Below, in pieces: positions 7,458 to 17,149 of a stretch of 64,000 bases of DNA. The stretch is from Paenibacillus borealis (GTDB taxonomy: Bacteria > Bacillota > Bacilli > Paenibacillales > Paenibacillaceae). The position numbers and the translations under genes are program-made. The notes below the pieces were generated by a model that saw only the letters and a program-made list of their open reading frames with translations, did not search any database and was not told the DNA's origin. The first letter of the stretch is position 1, and every line of letters begins with the position of its first letter. Location of the stretch: the NCBI RefSeq assembly GCF_000758665.1, contig NZ_CP009285.1, positions 6,510,001-6,574,000 on the forward strand, read 5' to 3'.

Positions 7458-9032
7458 TTAGTTGACGGGTACAAAATCTGCCAATTGTTTCTCTACTTCG
7501 GCAATGACCTTGTCAATTCCTGCTTTTGTCAGCTGATCACGGTATTCTGCAACGGCTGCTTTTGGATCTTTGCTTGTTTTACCCAGCATCAGCTGAATAC
7601 CGAGCTGTGCATTGACGTTCGAGATCGAAGCGATTTCCGTTGTTACATTCGAAGGATCGAAGCTGAAGCCGTTGTACGGATCATCGATTGCTTCTTTATC
7701 CCATTCAGCAAACAGGTCTTTACGGATCGGGTTCTCAGTATCACTCGGAATCACGAACTTGTCGTTTCTGAGGGACCAGGCCGAGAAGCCTCCGCCATCT
7801 GTTTTTTCATTGAAGCCTTCCGGCTGCTTCTTCACGCCATCTTCAATGACGTAGTGCTTGCCTTCGATACCGTATTGGATAAGGTTGTAGTAGCTTTCAT
7901 CGGTCATGAATTTCTCAATTACCATCAGAGAGCGCTCTGGATTAGAGGAATTCGCGCTGATTACCGTCGAGTTGTCTACACCCATTTTACGTTTGATTTT
8001 CTTATTCGCTTCAGCAAAAGTATAGAAGCTTGTAGGAGAGTCAGGCAGTGCCTTGATATCCCCGCCGTACTGCCCGATCCAGTCCTGGGCATGAGTCAGA
8101 TAACCCGCAGAGTTCGCTGCTCTGAAGTTGTCCTTGCTGCCGAGGGAAGCGGACAGAACGTCTTTGCCCCAATAGCCCTTGTCGCCCCACTCACGCATTC
8201 TCACAGCCCAATCCTCGAATTCCTGGGTGAAGGCTGGATGGAATACGGTCTTGTAATCCTCCGGACTCTTGGTGACCAGATTCAATTCATTCAGCGAGAT
8301 ACCAGGTGCGTTCAGCCACATGTCTGTAGTATCTACGAGCATTCTGAACATGTTCTGTGCATCCTCAGCCTTACCGTTAATTGGCGGGAAGGATTCGTTG
8401 GCAACCACATTATCCATGTATTTAACCATATCATCGATTGTCTTAATTTCGGTCATGCCGTATTTCTTCAGCAGATCCGTACGGTATGCATAACCGGCAG
8501 GCGTGTATTCACTGAACAGACTCGGTACGCCGTAGATTTTGCCATTGACCTTGGTGTTCTGCCAGGAGGCTTCAGGAATCTCAGCCTTCAGCTTAGGCGC
8601 CACCTTGTCCAGCATGTCGGTAATGTCAGTCAGCGCACCTTCAGTAGCCAGGGTGTAGTAGGACACAGCGGCACCCGGAGAAGCATGCGACAGATCGAAC
8701 GATTCGCCGGAAGCGAACAACAGCGGATACTTGGTAGCTACGTCCGGCCAGTCAATATACTTGATTTCAAGTGTAGTATTCAGATCAGCCTTAAGCTTCT
8801 TATTGATCTCAGCCAGAATTTCTTTATTGGTAACTCCTTCACTGCCCCACAGGTAGTACACCAGCTTTGCTTCCTTAGAGGTGTCTACACCTCCGGCATT
8901 GGTGGAAGTGGATGGAGTGTTCGAGGAACCTGAATTATTTCCATTTGCATTATTGCTTGACGAACAAGCGGATAGCACTCCAGTAAGCATGAGGACAGCA
9001 GCTAGAGAAGAAGCAATCTTTTTACCTTTCAT
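7458..9032 (-). CDS. Sugar ABC transporter solute-binding lipoprotein
   Basis: 524 residues. A lipoprotein signal (KKIASSLAAVLMLTGVLSAC) is followed by a Ser/Asn/Gly-rich linker and an extracellular solute-binding domain of the cluster-B type used with LplB/YtcP permeases. ATG 9032, not the longer frame, is right because GGGAGG lies just upstream and the signal peptide starts there. With the neighbouring GH94 and GH3 genes it corresponds in order and type to the sophoro-oligosaccharide-binding protein system known in Listeria innocua. The ATP-hydrolysing subunit is not in the window and is probably a shared MsmX-type ATPase. Confidence 0.9.
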   Translation of the reverse strand: MKGKKIASSLAAVLMLTGVLSACSSSNNANGNNSGSSNTPSTSTNAGGVDTSKEAKLVYYLWGSEGVTNKEILAEINKKLKADLNTTLEIKYIDWPDVATKYPLLFASGESFDLSHASPGAAVSYYTLATEGALTDITDMLDKVAPKLKAEIPEASWQNTKVNGKIYGVPSLFSEYTPAGYAYRTDLLKKYGMTEIKTIDDMVKYMDNVVANESFPPINGKAEDAQNMFRMLVDTTDMWLNAPGISLNELNLVTKSPEDYKTVFHPAFTQEFEDWAVRMREWGDKGYWGKDVLSASLGSKDNFRAANSAGYLTHAQDWIGQYGGDIKALPDSPTSFYTFAEANKKIKRKMGVDNSTVISANSSNPERSLMVIEKFMTDESYYNLIQYGIEGKHYVIEDGVKKQPEGFNEKTDGGGFSAWSLRNDKFVIPSDTENPIRKDLFAEWDKEAIDDPYNGFSFDPSNVTTEIASISNVNAQLGIQLMLGKTSKDPKAAVAEYRDQLTKAGIDKVIAEVEKQLADFVPVN

Positions 9033-9111
9033 TCGGTAAGCCTCCCTTTTCTTTTCTATATTATGGATTTTGCATCTATAACAAACACCCTTCGATTGAA
9101 GCAGGCGTCTA

Positions 9112-10014
9112 TTAACCCTTAACAGCACCGACGGTAAGACCGGTTACGAAGTAACGCTGAATGAATGGATACAGGAGAATGATCGGGCCTGTGGCCAGTA
9201 CGGCTGTAGCCATTTTAATGGATTGGGTAGGCAGATCGGCTGTATTAATGACCGCTCCCGAGTTGATGAGACTGCCCATATTCGCCTGGTTGATCATGCG
9301 CTGCAGGAAGTACTGGAGCGGGAACTTGGTCGGAGAGTCCATGTACAGCATCCCGTTGTACCACTCATTCCAGAAGCCCAGCGCCGAGAACAGCCCGATA
9401 GTCGCCAGTGAAGGAACCGCCAGCGGCATGAAGATCCGCCAGTAGATGCGGAAATCGCCCGCACCGTCAATCGTGGCTGATTCATACAGGGAATCCGGGA
9501 TCGCCTTCATGAAGTTACGCATCAGGAAGATCGACCACGCCCCTACCACAGCCGGCAGAATCATGGCGAACAGGTTGTCTTTCATATGCAGATGCTTGAC
9601 CATCAGAATATAAGTCGGAATCAATCCTCCGCTGAACAAGGTTGTGAAATAGATCAGGAAGGAGAAGAAGTTACGGTATTTGAAATCCTTGCGGTTCAGG
9701 ACAAATCCGGCCATGGACATCATGAACAGCCCGAGCACCGTACCTACGACTGTGATAAAAATCGTAACCTGATAAGCATCCACCAGCTTGGAGGAGTTAC
9801 TGAGCAACAATTCGTAGGCCTTGAAGGAAACTTCATTCGGAATCAGCTTATATCCCTCGCGGACAATCTCCTGCTCATTCATGAAGGAGGAAGAGATCAT
9901 CAGCGCAAAAGGAAACACACAGAACAGTGCAAAGATCGTGATGCAGATGTAACTGATCACTTTTATGAAAACACTGCCGGAATCCTGCTTGATTTTAATA
10001 GATGTACTTGCCAT
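9112..10014 (-). CDS. Carbohydrate ABC permease, YtcP/LplC type
   Basis: About 300 residues with six predicted membrane helices. The EAA-type loop ESATIDGAGDFRIYWRIFMPLA marks it as an ABC sugar permease that contacts the ATPase. It ends with the usual FVTGLTVGAVKG tail of this group. ATG 10014 is preferred (GGGG eight bases upstream); ATG 10020 is possible but too close to the ribosome site. It is the second permease of the transporter, 28 bases after the LplB-type gene and 79 bases before the binding protein. Confidence 0.9.
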   Translation of the reverse strand: MASTSIKIKQDSGSVFIKVISYICITIFALFCVFPFALMISSSFMNEQEIVREGYKLIPNEVSFKAYELLLSNSSKLVDAYQVTIFITVVGTVLGLFMMSMAGFVLNRKDFKYRNFFSFLIYFTTLFSGGLIPTYILMVKHLHMKDNLFAMILPAVVGAWSIFLMRNFMKAIPDSLYESATIDGAGDFRIYWRIFMPLAVPSLATIGLFSALGFWNEWYNGMLYMDSPTKFPLQYFLQRMINQANMGSLINSGAVINTADLPTQSIKMATAVLATGPIILLYPFIQRYFVTGLTVGAVKG

Positions 10015-10042
10015 TTTCATCACCCCTGTTTCGTGTCTTGTC

Positions 10043-10978
10043 TTAGAACAACGCGCTGTCCGGTTCAACCTTGCGTACAATAAAGTTAACCACAAGCACC
10101 AGGACCAGGCCGAATAAGGATTGGTAGAATCCTACTGCAGCACCCATCGAGAAGTTAAATTGTCCCACCAGGGAGCGGAAGACATACGTATCTATGATAT
10201 CCGTCTGCGGATACAGCACGGAGTTTGTGCCAATGAGATTGTAGAACAGGTCGAAGGAGCCTTTGAGAATCCCGCCCATACCGAACAGCAGGAGCAGTAT
10301 AAAGGTCGGCTTCAGAATAGGCAGGGTCATGTAGCGGATCCGCTGCCAGGTAGTAGCACCATCCATGTAGGCAGCCTCGTACAGATCATGGTTGATCCCT
10401 GTGATCGCAGCCAGATAGACAATCATACCGTAGCCGGTACCCGCCCAGATCTTGAAGGCCACAATAATGTATTTCCAGATGCCCGGATCGTTATAGAACT
10501 CATAACGGTCCAGCCCTGCCCCCGAGATTATCGTATTGATGAATCCGGAGTTGAAGTTGAAGAGATTGTAAGCAAACACACCCACGATAACCATCGAAAT
10601 GAAGTTTGGCAGGAGAATAACGGACTGGGAGATCTTCTTGAACCATTTCCCGGTAATCTCCGACAACATGATGGCAAACACAATCTGAATAATATTGCCT
10701 AAAGCAAGGAATACCAGATTGTAGAGCAGCGTATTCTTGGTGATATTCCAGAGTTCTCCGGTCTGCACCAGGAATTCAAAGTTCTTCAGACCGATGAAAT
10801 CACTTCCGAAGATGCCTTTGTTGAGCTTGTAATCCACGAATGCAACATAAGCGCCGGGCATTACCGCATAATGAAAGACCGCGAAATACACAATGACAGG
10901 CAGCAGCATGAGATACAGCACTTTGTTCTTAAATAGTTCCCGGACGATATTTCCGCCCGCATGTACAAATCTTGCCAA
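10043..10978 (-). CDS. Carbohydrate ABC permease, LplB type
   Basis: About 311 residues, with six membrane helices and the EAA-type loop YEAAYMDGATTWQRIRYMTLP. The long open frame starts with TTG at 10993, but the GGAGGTG ribosome site lies within those first codons. The TTG at 10978, seven bases after it, is therefore the likely start. It is first in the minus-strand operon and is driven by the promoter at 11143-11172. Confidence 0.9.
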   Translation of the reverse strand: MARFVHAGGNIVRELFKNKVLYLMLLPVIVYFAVFHYAVMPGAYVAFVDYKLNKGIFGSDFIGLKNFEFLVQTGELWNITKNTLLYNLVFLALGNIIQIVFAIMLSEITGKWFKKISQSVILLPNFISMVIVGVFAYNLFNFNSGFINTIISGAGLDRYEFYNDPGIWKYIIVAFKIWAGTGYGMIVYLAAITGINHDLYEAAYMDGATTWQRIRYMTLPILKPTFILLLLFGMGGILKGSFDLFYNLIGTNSVLYPQTDIIDTYVFRSLVGQFNFSMGAAVGFYQSLFGLVLVLVVNFIVRKVEPDSALF

Positions 10979-11100
10979 TGAGCCCACCTCCAAATTGAAC
11001 GATGCATTCTACCGCATGCATATCTTTGTTTCACTTCTTGTCCCTGCAGCTGAATGACAACTGCGTGCATACCTTTAATATTTAACCGTATTGGACAGTA

Positions 11101-11115
11101 TAGAAACGTTTCCAT
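11101..11115. promoter_or_regulatory. LacI/cre-type operator, left copy
   Basis: TAGAAACGTTTCCAT, with the central CG and palindromic GAAACGTTTC core of LacI-family and CcpA sites. It is the exact reverse complement of the site at 11300-11314. Measured from the minus-strand promoter it lies at about +21 to +35, a road-block position. Confidence 0.7.
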
Positions 11116-11142
11116 TATTTCTTTGTGTTTCCCCTTGCTCAG

Positions 11143-11172
11143 AGCATACTCCCAAGTTGTATACGCTGTCAA
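11143..11172 (-). promoter_or_regulatory. Promoter of the transporter operon
   Basis: Reading leftward: TTGACA, 18 bases, TATGCT. The -35 hexamer matches the consensus and the -10 is good. About 165 bases separate it from the LplB start. Confidence 0.7.
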
Positions 11173-11255
11173 ACATTTTTTATTTTCGAATTACAAGTAA
11201 AAATATTACATTTGACGTTCCAAAAACAATAATTCAGTCGTTTTTTCGCAGATAA

Positions 11256-11284
11256 TTGACTTTTTTTCGTCTTCAGACTAATAT
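11256..11284 (+). promoter_or_regulatory. Promoter of the GH94-GH3 operon
   Basis: TTGACT, 17 bases, TAATAT. The predicted start of transcription is near 11291, so the operator at 11300 lies at about +10. Confidence 0.7.
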
Positions 11285-11299
11285 CGAGATGTATCACTT

Positions 11300-11314
11300 A
11301 TGGAAACGTTTCTA
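11300..11314. promoter_or_regulatory. LacI/cre-type operator, right copy
   Basis: ATGGAAACGTTTCTA. It is identical to the left copy in reverse orientation, with centres about 199 bp apart. It matches the relaxed CcpA cre pattern WTGNAANCGNWNNCW at all but one position, so CcpA is an alternative binder to the local LacI protein. Confidence 0.7.
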
Positions 11315-11332
11315 TTTATTCTTTACACGGAC

Positions 11333-11355
11333 ATGTCACCTTTTTCTTGTGACAT
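11333..11355 (+). promoter_or_regulatory. Leader inverted repeat of the GH94 transcript
   Basis: ATGTCAC and GTGACAT form a perfect 7-bp inverted repeat around CTTTTTCTT, in the untranslated leader about 65 bases before the GH94 start. It may be an operator or an RNA hairpin; its role is unknown. Confidence 0.35.
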
Positions 11356-11420
11356 CTAATGATGAATTCCCCCTAACCTACATTCATGTCCCAATCACGT
11401 ACTGGAAAGAGAGGGTTATT

Positions 11421-14400
11421 ATGATTTTCAAACAACAATTAAACATGATTACCTTAACCCGGGATGATCTTAGTTATACGTTCCTGCCAACAGGAGATAT
11501 CTTCGAGTTCACCCATGAGTCTACTCTCATTAATCAGTTCCAAGGCAATCCTGTAGAAGGTTCAGCTAATAATATCTATCTGCGCGTGCATACAGAGGAA
11601 GGAATTAACAGCTATCCATTACTCGGTATCCGCTCCGGCTCCAAGCTGTCCCGTACAGATGACAAACTCATTTTTGAAGGTTCTATAGAAGCCATCAGCT
11701 ACCGTGTCACCTTCGCGCCGGCCCGGGACGGAATCTGGTTCTGGCATATTCAGCTCTCCGGCAGCGGCGAGACTGTTGATGTGGTATACGGACAGGATAT
11801 CGGGGTCGCAGGCAAAGGCGGCGTACTGGCCAATGAGCTGTACATGAGCCAATACCTGGATCACAGCATCTGGGAAGGCACGCACGGCTACGCCGTATGC
11901 TCGCGCCAGAACCAGCCGCAGGGCACTGATTTCCCTTATCTCCAGCAGGGTGCAGTGGGTACGCGCGCAGTAGGCTATTCTACTGACGGCATGCAGTTCT
12001 TCGGCGTGTCTTACAAAGGCAGTTATGTGCCCGAGGTGCTTAGCGGCAATCTGCAGAACCGCAACTATCAATACGAGCTGGCCTATACCGCGCTGCAGAC
12101 AGAGCTTATGACGCTGTCCGCTCCCGCTGAATTCGCTTTCTACGGGCTCTTCCGCCCTACTCATCCGGCTGCTGTTACAGAGCTTGAGTTCCAGGCCGAG
12201 CTGCAGGCAGCTTACGATGAAATCGACTGGAGCGCGGGTGAGGCTGTGCCGGGCAGAGATGTGCCTGTGCTAAGTACTGATATTGGCGCACCTTATGTCT
12301 CTGCACAGTGGACCCAAGCTGAGATTGATGCGGCTTACCCTAACCGGAAGCTTGAAGAAATTGAGAACGGGGAACTGCTCTCCTTCTTCACTGATGAGCA
12401 TGTCCACGTAGTCCTGCAGCCCAAGGAGCTGCTGGTTGAACGTCCGCACGGCCATATCATCACTACGCTGCTCGATAAAAGCCAAGTCGATAACAACCTA
12501 ATTTCTTCCACTAACTATATGTACGGAATCTTCAACGGCCAGACGGTTGTCGGCAATACCTCTTTCCACAAACTGCTCTCCACACCACGCGGGCTGCTGA
12601 ACATTCAGCGGAACAGCGGACAGCGGATCTATGTCCGTCTGGATGGGGTCTACCGGATTCTTACGCTGCCGGCAGCTTACGAAATGGGCGTTAACTTTGC
12701 CAAATGGCATTATCAGGTAGAGGATGATCTGCTCACGGTTACCGTCTTTACCGCAGCAGGCCAGCCGGATGTTGCCCTGCAGGTACAGTCGAAGCTCGGC
12801 AGAGCCTATGACTATCTGATCACGAACCAGCTTGTTATGGGTGAGCATGAATTCCTGCATCCGGTAAGAGTTGAAGCCAAGGACGGTATTCTGCAGGTTC
12901 TTCCTGACGAAGCGTCCGTGCAGCAGCTTCCTTATCCGGGTCTGCATTTCGATATCCAGCTGCCGGGAACGGCCTATACGTACAGCGATGACCGGATGTT
13001 CTACACGGACAGACAGCCGCGCAACGGAACGCTGCTGACGATTTCCGTCTCGCATTCCGCAGGCTTCCAGCTTGTAATTCAGGGCCGGCTCACACAGGCG
13101 GATAGTCTTCCCCTGTTATCTCCTTACACTGCGGAAACCGAGGCAGCGCTGTATAAAGGGTTCTATGAAACGTTTACTTCGGGCTTCCAGCTCCAGCTTG
13201 AAGGTGCTGAGCAGTCACGGATTGATATTCTGAACGAAACCGTCTGGTGGTACACCCATAATGCGATGACCCATTTCATTATGCCGCATGGTCTTGAACA
13301 GCCGGGCGGAGCCGCATGGGGCACACGCGATGTATGCCAGGGACCGATGGAGTATTTCCTGATGACCCAGCATTATGAGCTCGCCAGAAATGTATTGCTG
13401 AAGATTTATTCTCATCAGCTGTGGGAGAGCAAGGAATGGCCGCAATGGTTCATGTTCGACCAGCATCCGGTTCAAGCCCATGAATGGCATGGCGATGTCG
13501 TGCTCTGGCCGCTGAAATGCATCAGCGATTATATCATGGCTACCGGAGACTATTCGATTCTCCAGGAACAGGTTGGCTATCACCACCTGGCAGATGCTCA
13601 GCCAAGCCAGCAGACCGAAACCGTGCTCGAGCATGTCAAAGCTGCTGTAGAGACGATCCGTGAACGCTTCGTACCGGGCACGTCCCTGATCAATTATGCC
13701 GGCGGCGACTGGGATGATACTCTGCAGCCTGCCGATGAAGCCTTGAAGACCAAGCTCGTGAGTGCCTGGACTGTCGCTTTGGCCTTCCAGGTTATCCGCA
13801 ACCTGTCGCAGGTCACTGAAGCCGATGCCGAATTCTCCGCCAGCCTTGCTGTAATGGCAGAAGAGATGAAGGAATCCTTCCGGACGCTGCTGATCAAGGA
13901 TGGCGTCATTGCCGGCTTCGCTTACTTCCAGGAAGACGGAGAGATTGACTATATGCTTCACCCGCTCGATCAGCAGACGGGCATTAAGTACCGGTTACTG
14001 CCGATGACACGCAGTATCATTGCTGAACTGGTCACCCCGGAACAGGCGGTTGCCAATTTCCGCCTGATTGACGAGCATCTGAATCACCCGGATGGCGTAC
14101 GTCTGATGGATCGTCCCGCCCGCTATGAAGGCGGCGTAAGCACCATCTTCCGCCGTGCTGAGCAAGCCGCCAGTGTGGGCCGCGAGATCAGCCTGCAGTA
14201 TGTACATGCCCATATCCGCTACCTCGAAGCTTCCGCCAAGCTTGGCGAAGCAGACCGCGCCTGGGAAGGCCTGTTCCGGATCAACCCGATCAACATCCGG
14301 CAGAGCGTTCCTAATGCGCAGCTGCGCCAGAGCAATATGTACTTCAGCAGCTCGGACGGGAATTTCCCTGACCGCTACAGCTATCAGCAGAACTTCGATC

Positions 14401-14771
14401 AGCTGCGTGACGGCAGCGTAGAGGTTAAAGGCGGCTGGCGCCTGTATTCCAGCGGCCCCGGAATCTATCTCAATCAGCTCATCTCAGCTATTCTGGGTAT
14501 CCGCTTCAGCGAAGAAGAGCTGATCATTGATCCGGTACTGCCGGCAAGTCTTGACGGACTGCGTTTCACTTATGAGTGCTTCGGCCGTCCGTTAACCTTT
14601 GTCTATCACATCGGCTCAGGCCCGGCCCGCACTCCGGAGCTGCAAGCAGCAGGAACTGCTGTTACCGGCCAGGTCTTGTCTAATCCGTACCGCCCGGGTG
14701 CCGTAAGCATTGCCAAGAACAACCTGCTTACGCTGCCTGGCGATGAATTGCATATTTATTTGGCACAATAA
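11421..14771 (+). CDS. GH94 1,2-beta-oligoglucan phosphorylase (probable)
   Basis: 1116 residues. A long N-terminal beta-sandwich region is followed by the (alpha/alpha)6 barrel of GH94 phosphorylases. The catalytic-acid box GGDWDD is at 761-766, with barrel motifs HNAMTHFIMPHG and GTRDVCQGPMEYF before it. The usual cellobiose phosphorylases have about 800 residues; a length near 1100 is typical of sophoro-oligosaccharide phosphorylase, which splits beta-1,2-glucans with phosphate to give glucose 1-phosphate. The downstream GH3 gene and the divergent transporter repeat the gene set of the characterised Listeria innocua locus. ATG 11421 follows GAGAGGG; the upstream part of the frame covers the promoter. 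No signal peptide, so cytoplasmic. Activity is inferred from size and context. Confidence 0.8.
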   Translation: MIFKQQLNMITLTRDDLSYTFLPTGDIFEFTHESTLINQFQGNPVEGSANNIYLRVHTEEGINSYPLLGIRSGSKLSRTDDKLIFEGSIEAISYRVTFAPARDGIWFWHIQLSGSGETVDVVYGQDIGVAGKGGVLANELYMSQYLDHSIWEGTHGYAVCSRQNQPQGTDFPYLQQGAVGTRAVGYSTDGMQFFGVSYKGSYVPEVLSGNLQNRNYQYELAYTALQTELMTLSAPAEFAFYGLFRPTHPAAVTELEFQAELQAAYDEIDWSAGEAVPGRDVPVLSTDIGAPYVSAQWTQAEIDAAYPNRKLEEIENGELLSFFTDEHVHVVLQPKELLVERPHGHIITTLLDKSQVDNNLISSTNYMYGIFNGQTVVGNTSFHKLLSTPRGLLNIQRNSGQRIYVRLDGVYRILTLPAAYEMGVNFAKWHYQVEDDLLTVTVFTAAGQPDVALQVQSKLGRAYDYLITNQLVMGEHEFLHPVRVEAKDGILQVLPDEASVQQLPYPGLHFDIQLPGTAYTYSDDRMFYTDRQPRNGTLLTISVSHSAGFQLVIQGRLTQADSLPLLSPYTAETEAALYKGFYETFTSGFQLQLEGAEQSRIDILNETVWWYTHNAMTHFIMPHGLEQPGGAAWGTRDVCQGPMEYFLMTQHYELARNVLLKIYSHQLWESKEWPQWFMFDQHPVQAHEWHGDVVLWPLKCISDYIMATGDYSILQEQVGYHHLADAQPSQQTETVLEHVKAAVETIRERFVPGTSLINYAGGDWDDTLQPADEALKTKLVSAWTVALAFQVIRNLSQVTEADAEFSASLAVMAEEMKESFRTLLIKDGVIAGFAYFQEDGEIDYMLHPLDQQTGIKYRLLPMTRSIIAELVTPEQAVANFRLIDEHLNHPDGVRLMDRPARYEGGVSTIFRRAEQAASVGREISLQYVHAHIRYLEASAKLGEADRAWEGLFRINPINIRQSVPNAQLRQSNMYFSSSDGNFPDRYSYQQNFDQLRDGSVEVKGGWRLYSSGPGIYLNQLISAILGIRFSEEELIIDPVLPASLDGLRFTYECFGRPLTFVYHIGSGPARTPELQAAGTAVTGQVLSNPYRPGAVSIAKNNLLTLPGDELHIYLAQ

Positions 14772-14817
14772 TATATACAGACAATAACTTTCAGTACGTT
14801 TAACGAAGGAGTTCGCC

Positions 14818-16983
14818 ATGACTAAACCGTTTATCCAAGATCTCGTGAACGATATGACACTAGACGAAAAGCTGGCCCAGCTAACCCAGCTCGGTCCTTA
14901 CTATTGGGGTCTGGATGATACCGTGGATTTAACGGGTCCATTCAAAGAACTGAACATCAAGCCGCAGGTAATGGAGAACATCGGAAGCGTTCTGAACGGC
15001 ATTGGCGCACGGAATGTCATTGAGCTGCAGACCCGGCATCTGGAATCCAGCCGCCAGAAGATTCCCCTGCTCTTCATGGCGGATGTCATTCACGGCTACC
15101 GGACCATCCTGCCGATTCCGCTGGCGATGGGCAGCAGCTTCGACCTCGAAGCCATCGAACGCTTCGCCGAAGTTGCAGCCATAGAGAGCGCCGCTGCCGG
15201 TATTCATGTCACCTTCTCACCCATGACTGACCTCGTGCGCGATCCGCGCTGGGGCCGGGTGATGGAGACCTCCGGTGAGGACCCTTACCTGAATGCCCGC
15301 GTGACCGAGAGCATGGTCCGGGGCTATCAGGGCACAGACCTGAGAGAACCCGGGCGGATCGCTGCCTGCGTGAAGCATTTCGCCGGCTACGGCGCGCCTG
15401 AAGGCGGCCGTGAATACAACACGGTGGATATGTCCGCCGGTGTACTCCGCGAATTCTATCTGCCGGCTTATAAGGCCGCAGTAGATGCCGGTGTCGCTAT
15501 GGTCATGGCCGCGTTCAATACCATTGACCGCATTCCGGCCAGTGGCAACAGCAAGCTGCTCCGCGGTATTCTGCGGGAGGAATGGGGCTTTGACGGCGTT
15601 ACCATCGCCGACTTCAACTCTGTGAATGAGCTGGTGCCCCATGGCGCTGCGCAGGATGGCCGTGAAGCCGCCCAGAAAAGCCTTGCCGCAGGCCTGGATA
15701 TCGAGATGATGTCCACCCACTATCTGAACCACGGGGCCGCGCTGGTCGAAGAGGGACTGCTCGATATCAGCCTGATCGACGAAGCCGTCACCCGGGTACT
15801 GGAGCTGAAGGATGCCCTGGGATTATTCGACAATCCGTTCAAGGATGCCGATCCGGCGGCAGACGAAGCGGATAAGCCAAGCGCTGAGCATCTGCAGGCT
15901 GCACGGGAACTCGGTGCAAGCTCTGTGGTGCTGCTGAAGAACGACAATGAAGTTCTGCCGCTGAAGCGGGGGATGAAGATCGGTCTGGCCGGTCCATTCG
16001 CCACCTCTATTAATGTACTGGGCGGCTGGGCAGGCGCTGAGAAAGATCCGGCAGTATCGCTCTACACCGGCATCACCGGCAAAATTCCGGCAGCAGATAT
16101 TGTTACCGCAATGACCGGCGAGCTGGGAAGCATGCTGGAGGGTGTCTTCGATGTGGAGGACGCAGCTGAGGAAGCCTTCGAACAGCTGAAGGATTGCGAT
16201 GTCATTCTAGCCGCTGTCGGCGAGAATCAGCATGACACCGGGGAAGGCGGCAGTAAAGCCAGCCTGCGGCTGTCCGCAAACCAGGAGAAGCTGATCCGGC
16301 GTCTGAAGGATACCGGCAAGCCTGTCATCACCATCGTATTCAGCGGCCGTCCGCTGGAGCTTGCGCCAGTGCTTGATGCAAGCGATGCGCTGGTACAGGC
16401 CTGGTTCCTGGGCAGTGAGTCAGGGAATTCTATTGCAGATGTGCTGTTCGGCGATTATAACCCGTCCGGACGCCTGTCCATGAGCTTCCCTTACTCCGTG
16501 GGACAGATTCCTGTGTACTATAATGCTTATCAAACGGGACGCCCGTATGATCCCCAGTATCCGAATGTGCGTTATGTAACCCGGTATCTGGATATCCCCA
16601 ATGACCCGCTGTTCTGTTTCGGCTATGGCCTGAGCTACTCCAGCTTTGCTTACAGCAGCTTCAATGTTGAGGCTGCGGCTGATGGCCGGGTGCTCGCCTC
16701 CATTGCGGTTGAGAACACATCGGATGTTACCGGCAAGGAGACCGTTCAGCTCTATATCCGCGATGTTACCGCAAGTGTGGTCCGTCCCGTGAAGGAACTG
16801 AAAGGCTTCAAGCAGGTTACGCTCGTTGCGCATGAGAAGCAGGTTGTTACCTTCGAGATCACCCGTGAGATGCTGATGTTCTACGGCCAGGACGATGAGC
16901 TTGTGTTCGAGCCTGGAGACTTCGATATTATGATCGGCCGGAACTCCGGCGATCACGCTACGCAGCGGATCTGGATCGGCTAA
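14818..16983 (+). CDS. GH3 beta-glucosidase (probably sophoro-oligosaccharide type)
   Basis: 721 residues in the order GH3 N-terminal barrel, GH3 C-terminal sandwich, fibronectin-III-like tail (about 610-715). The nucleophile is Asp265 in VTIADFNS. Glu476 in DTGEGGSK is the likely acid/base. FAGYGAPEGGREYNT is a substrate-pocket loop of the BglX-like group. No signal peptide, so it acts inside the cell. AAGGAG lies 8 bases before the ATG, 46 bases after the GH94 stop, indicating one operon. Next to a GH94 oligoglucan phosphorylase it is expected to release glucose from sophorose or longer beta-1,2-glucans. A general beta-glucosidase is the alternative. Confidence 0.9.
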   Translation: MTKPFIQDLVNDMTLDEKLAQLTQLGPYYWGLDDTVDLTGPFKELNIKPQVMENIGSVLNGIGARNVIELQTRHLESSRQKIPLLFMADVIHGYRTILPIPLAMGSSFDLEAIERFAEVAAIESAAAGIHVTFSPMTDLVRDPRWGRVMETSGEDPYLNARVTESMVRGYQGTDLREPGRIAACVKHFAGYGAPEGGREYNTVDMSAGVLREFYLPAYKAAVDAGVAMVMAAFNTIDRIPASGNSKLLRGILREEWGFDGVTIADFNSVNELVPHGAAQDGREAAQKSLAAGLDIEMMSTHYLNHGAALVEEGLLDISLIDEAVTRVLELKDALGLFDNPFKDADPAADEADKPSAEHLQAARELGASSVVLLKNDNEVLPLKRGMKIGLAGPFATSINVLGGWAGAEKDPAVSLYTGITGKIPAADIVTAMTGELGSMLEGVFDVEDAAEEAFEQLKDCDVILAAVGENQHDTGEGGSKASLRLSANQEKLIRRLKDTGKPVITIVFSGRPLELAPVLDASDALVQAWFLGSESGNSIADVLFGDYNPSGRLSMSFPYSVGQIPVYYNAYQTGRPYDPQYPNVRYVTRYLDIPNDPLFCFGYGLSYSSFAYSSFNVEAAADGRVLASIAVENTSDVTGKETVQLYIRDVTASVVRPVKELKGFKQVTLVAHEKQVVTFEITREMLMFYGQDDELVFEPGDFDIMIGRNSGDHATQRIWIG

Positions 16984-17071
16984 GTTGCTGCTAATGACTT
17001 CACCTAGGTTCACCTAGCTTCAGGCAGGTGAGCACAGCTTCAGATCGCAGCCTATAGCCAGCTGCACAACA

Positions 17072-17120
17072 GAAAGCGCCAATCCTCTTACACCATAAGG
17101 TGAGGAGGATTGGCGCTTTT
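17072..17120. terminator. Bidirectional terminator between GH3 and DeoR genes
   Basis: AAAGCGCCAATCCTC pairs perfectly with its complement around a loop of about 13 bases, followed by TTTTAATTTTTT on the plus strand. The genes on either side converge on it. Confidence 0.9.
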
Positions 17121-17149
17121 AATTTTTTGAATACAGCTTCTGTAGTACG

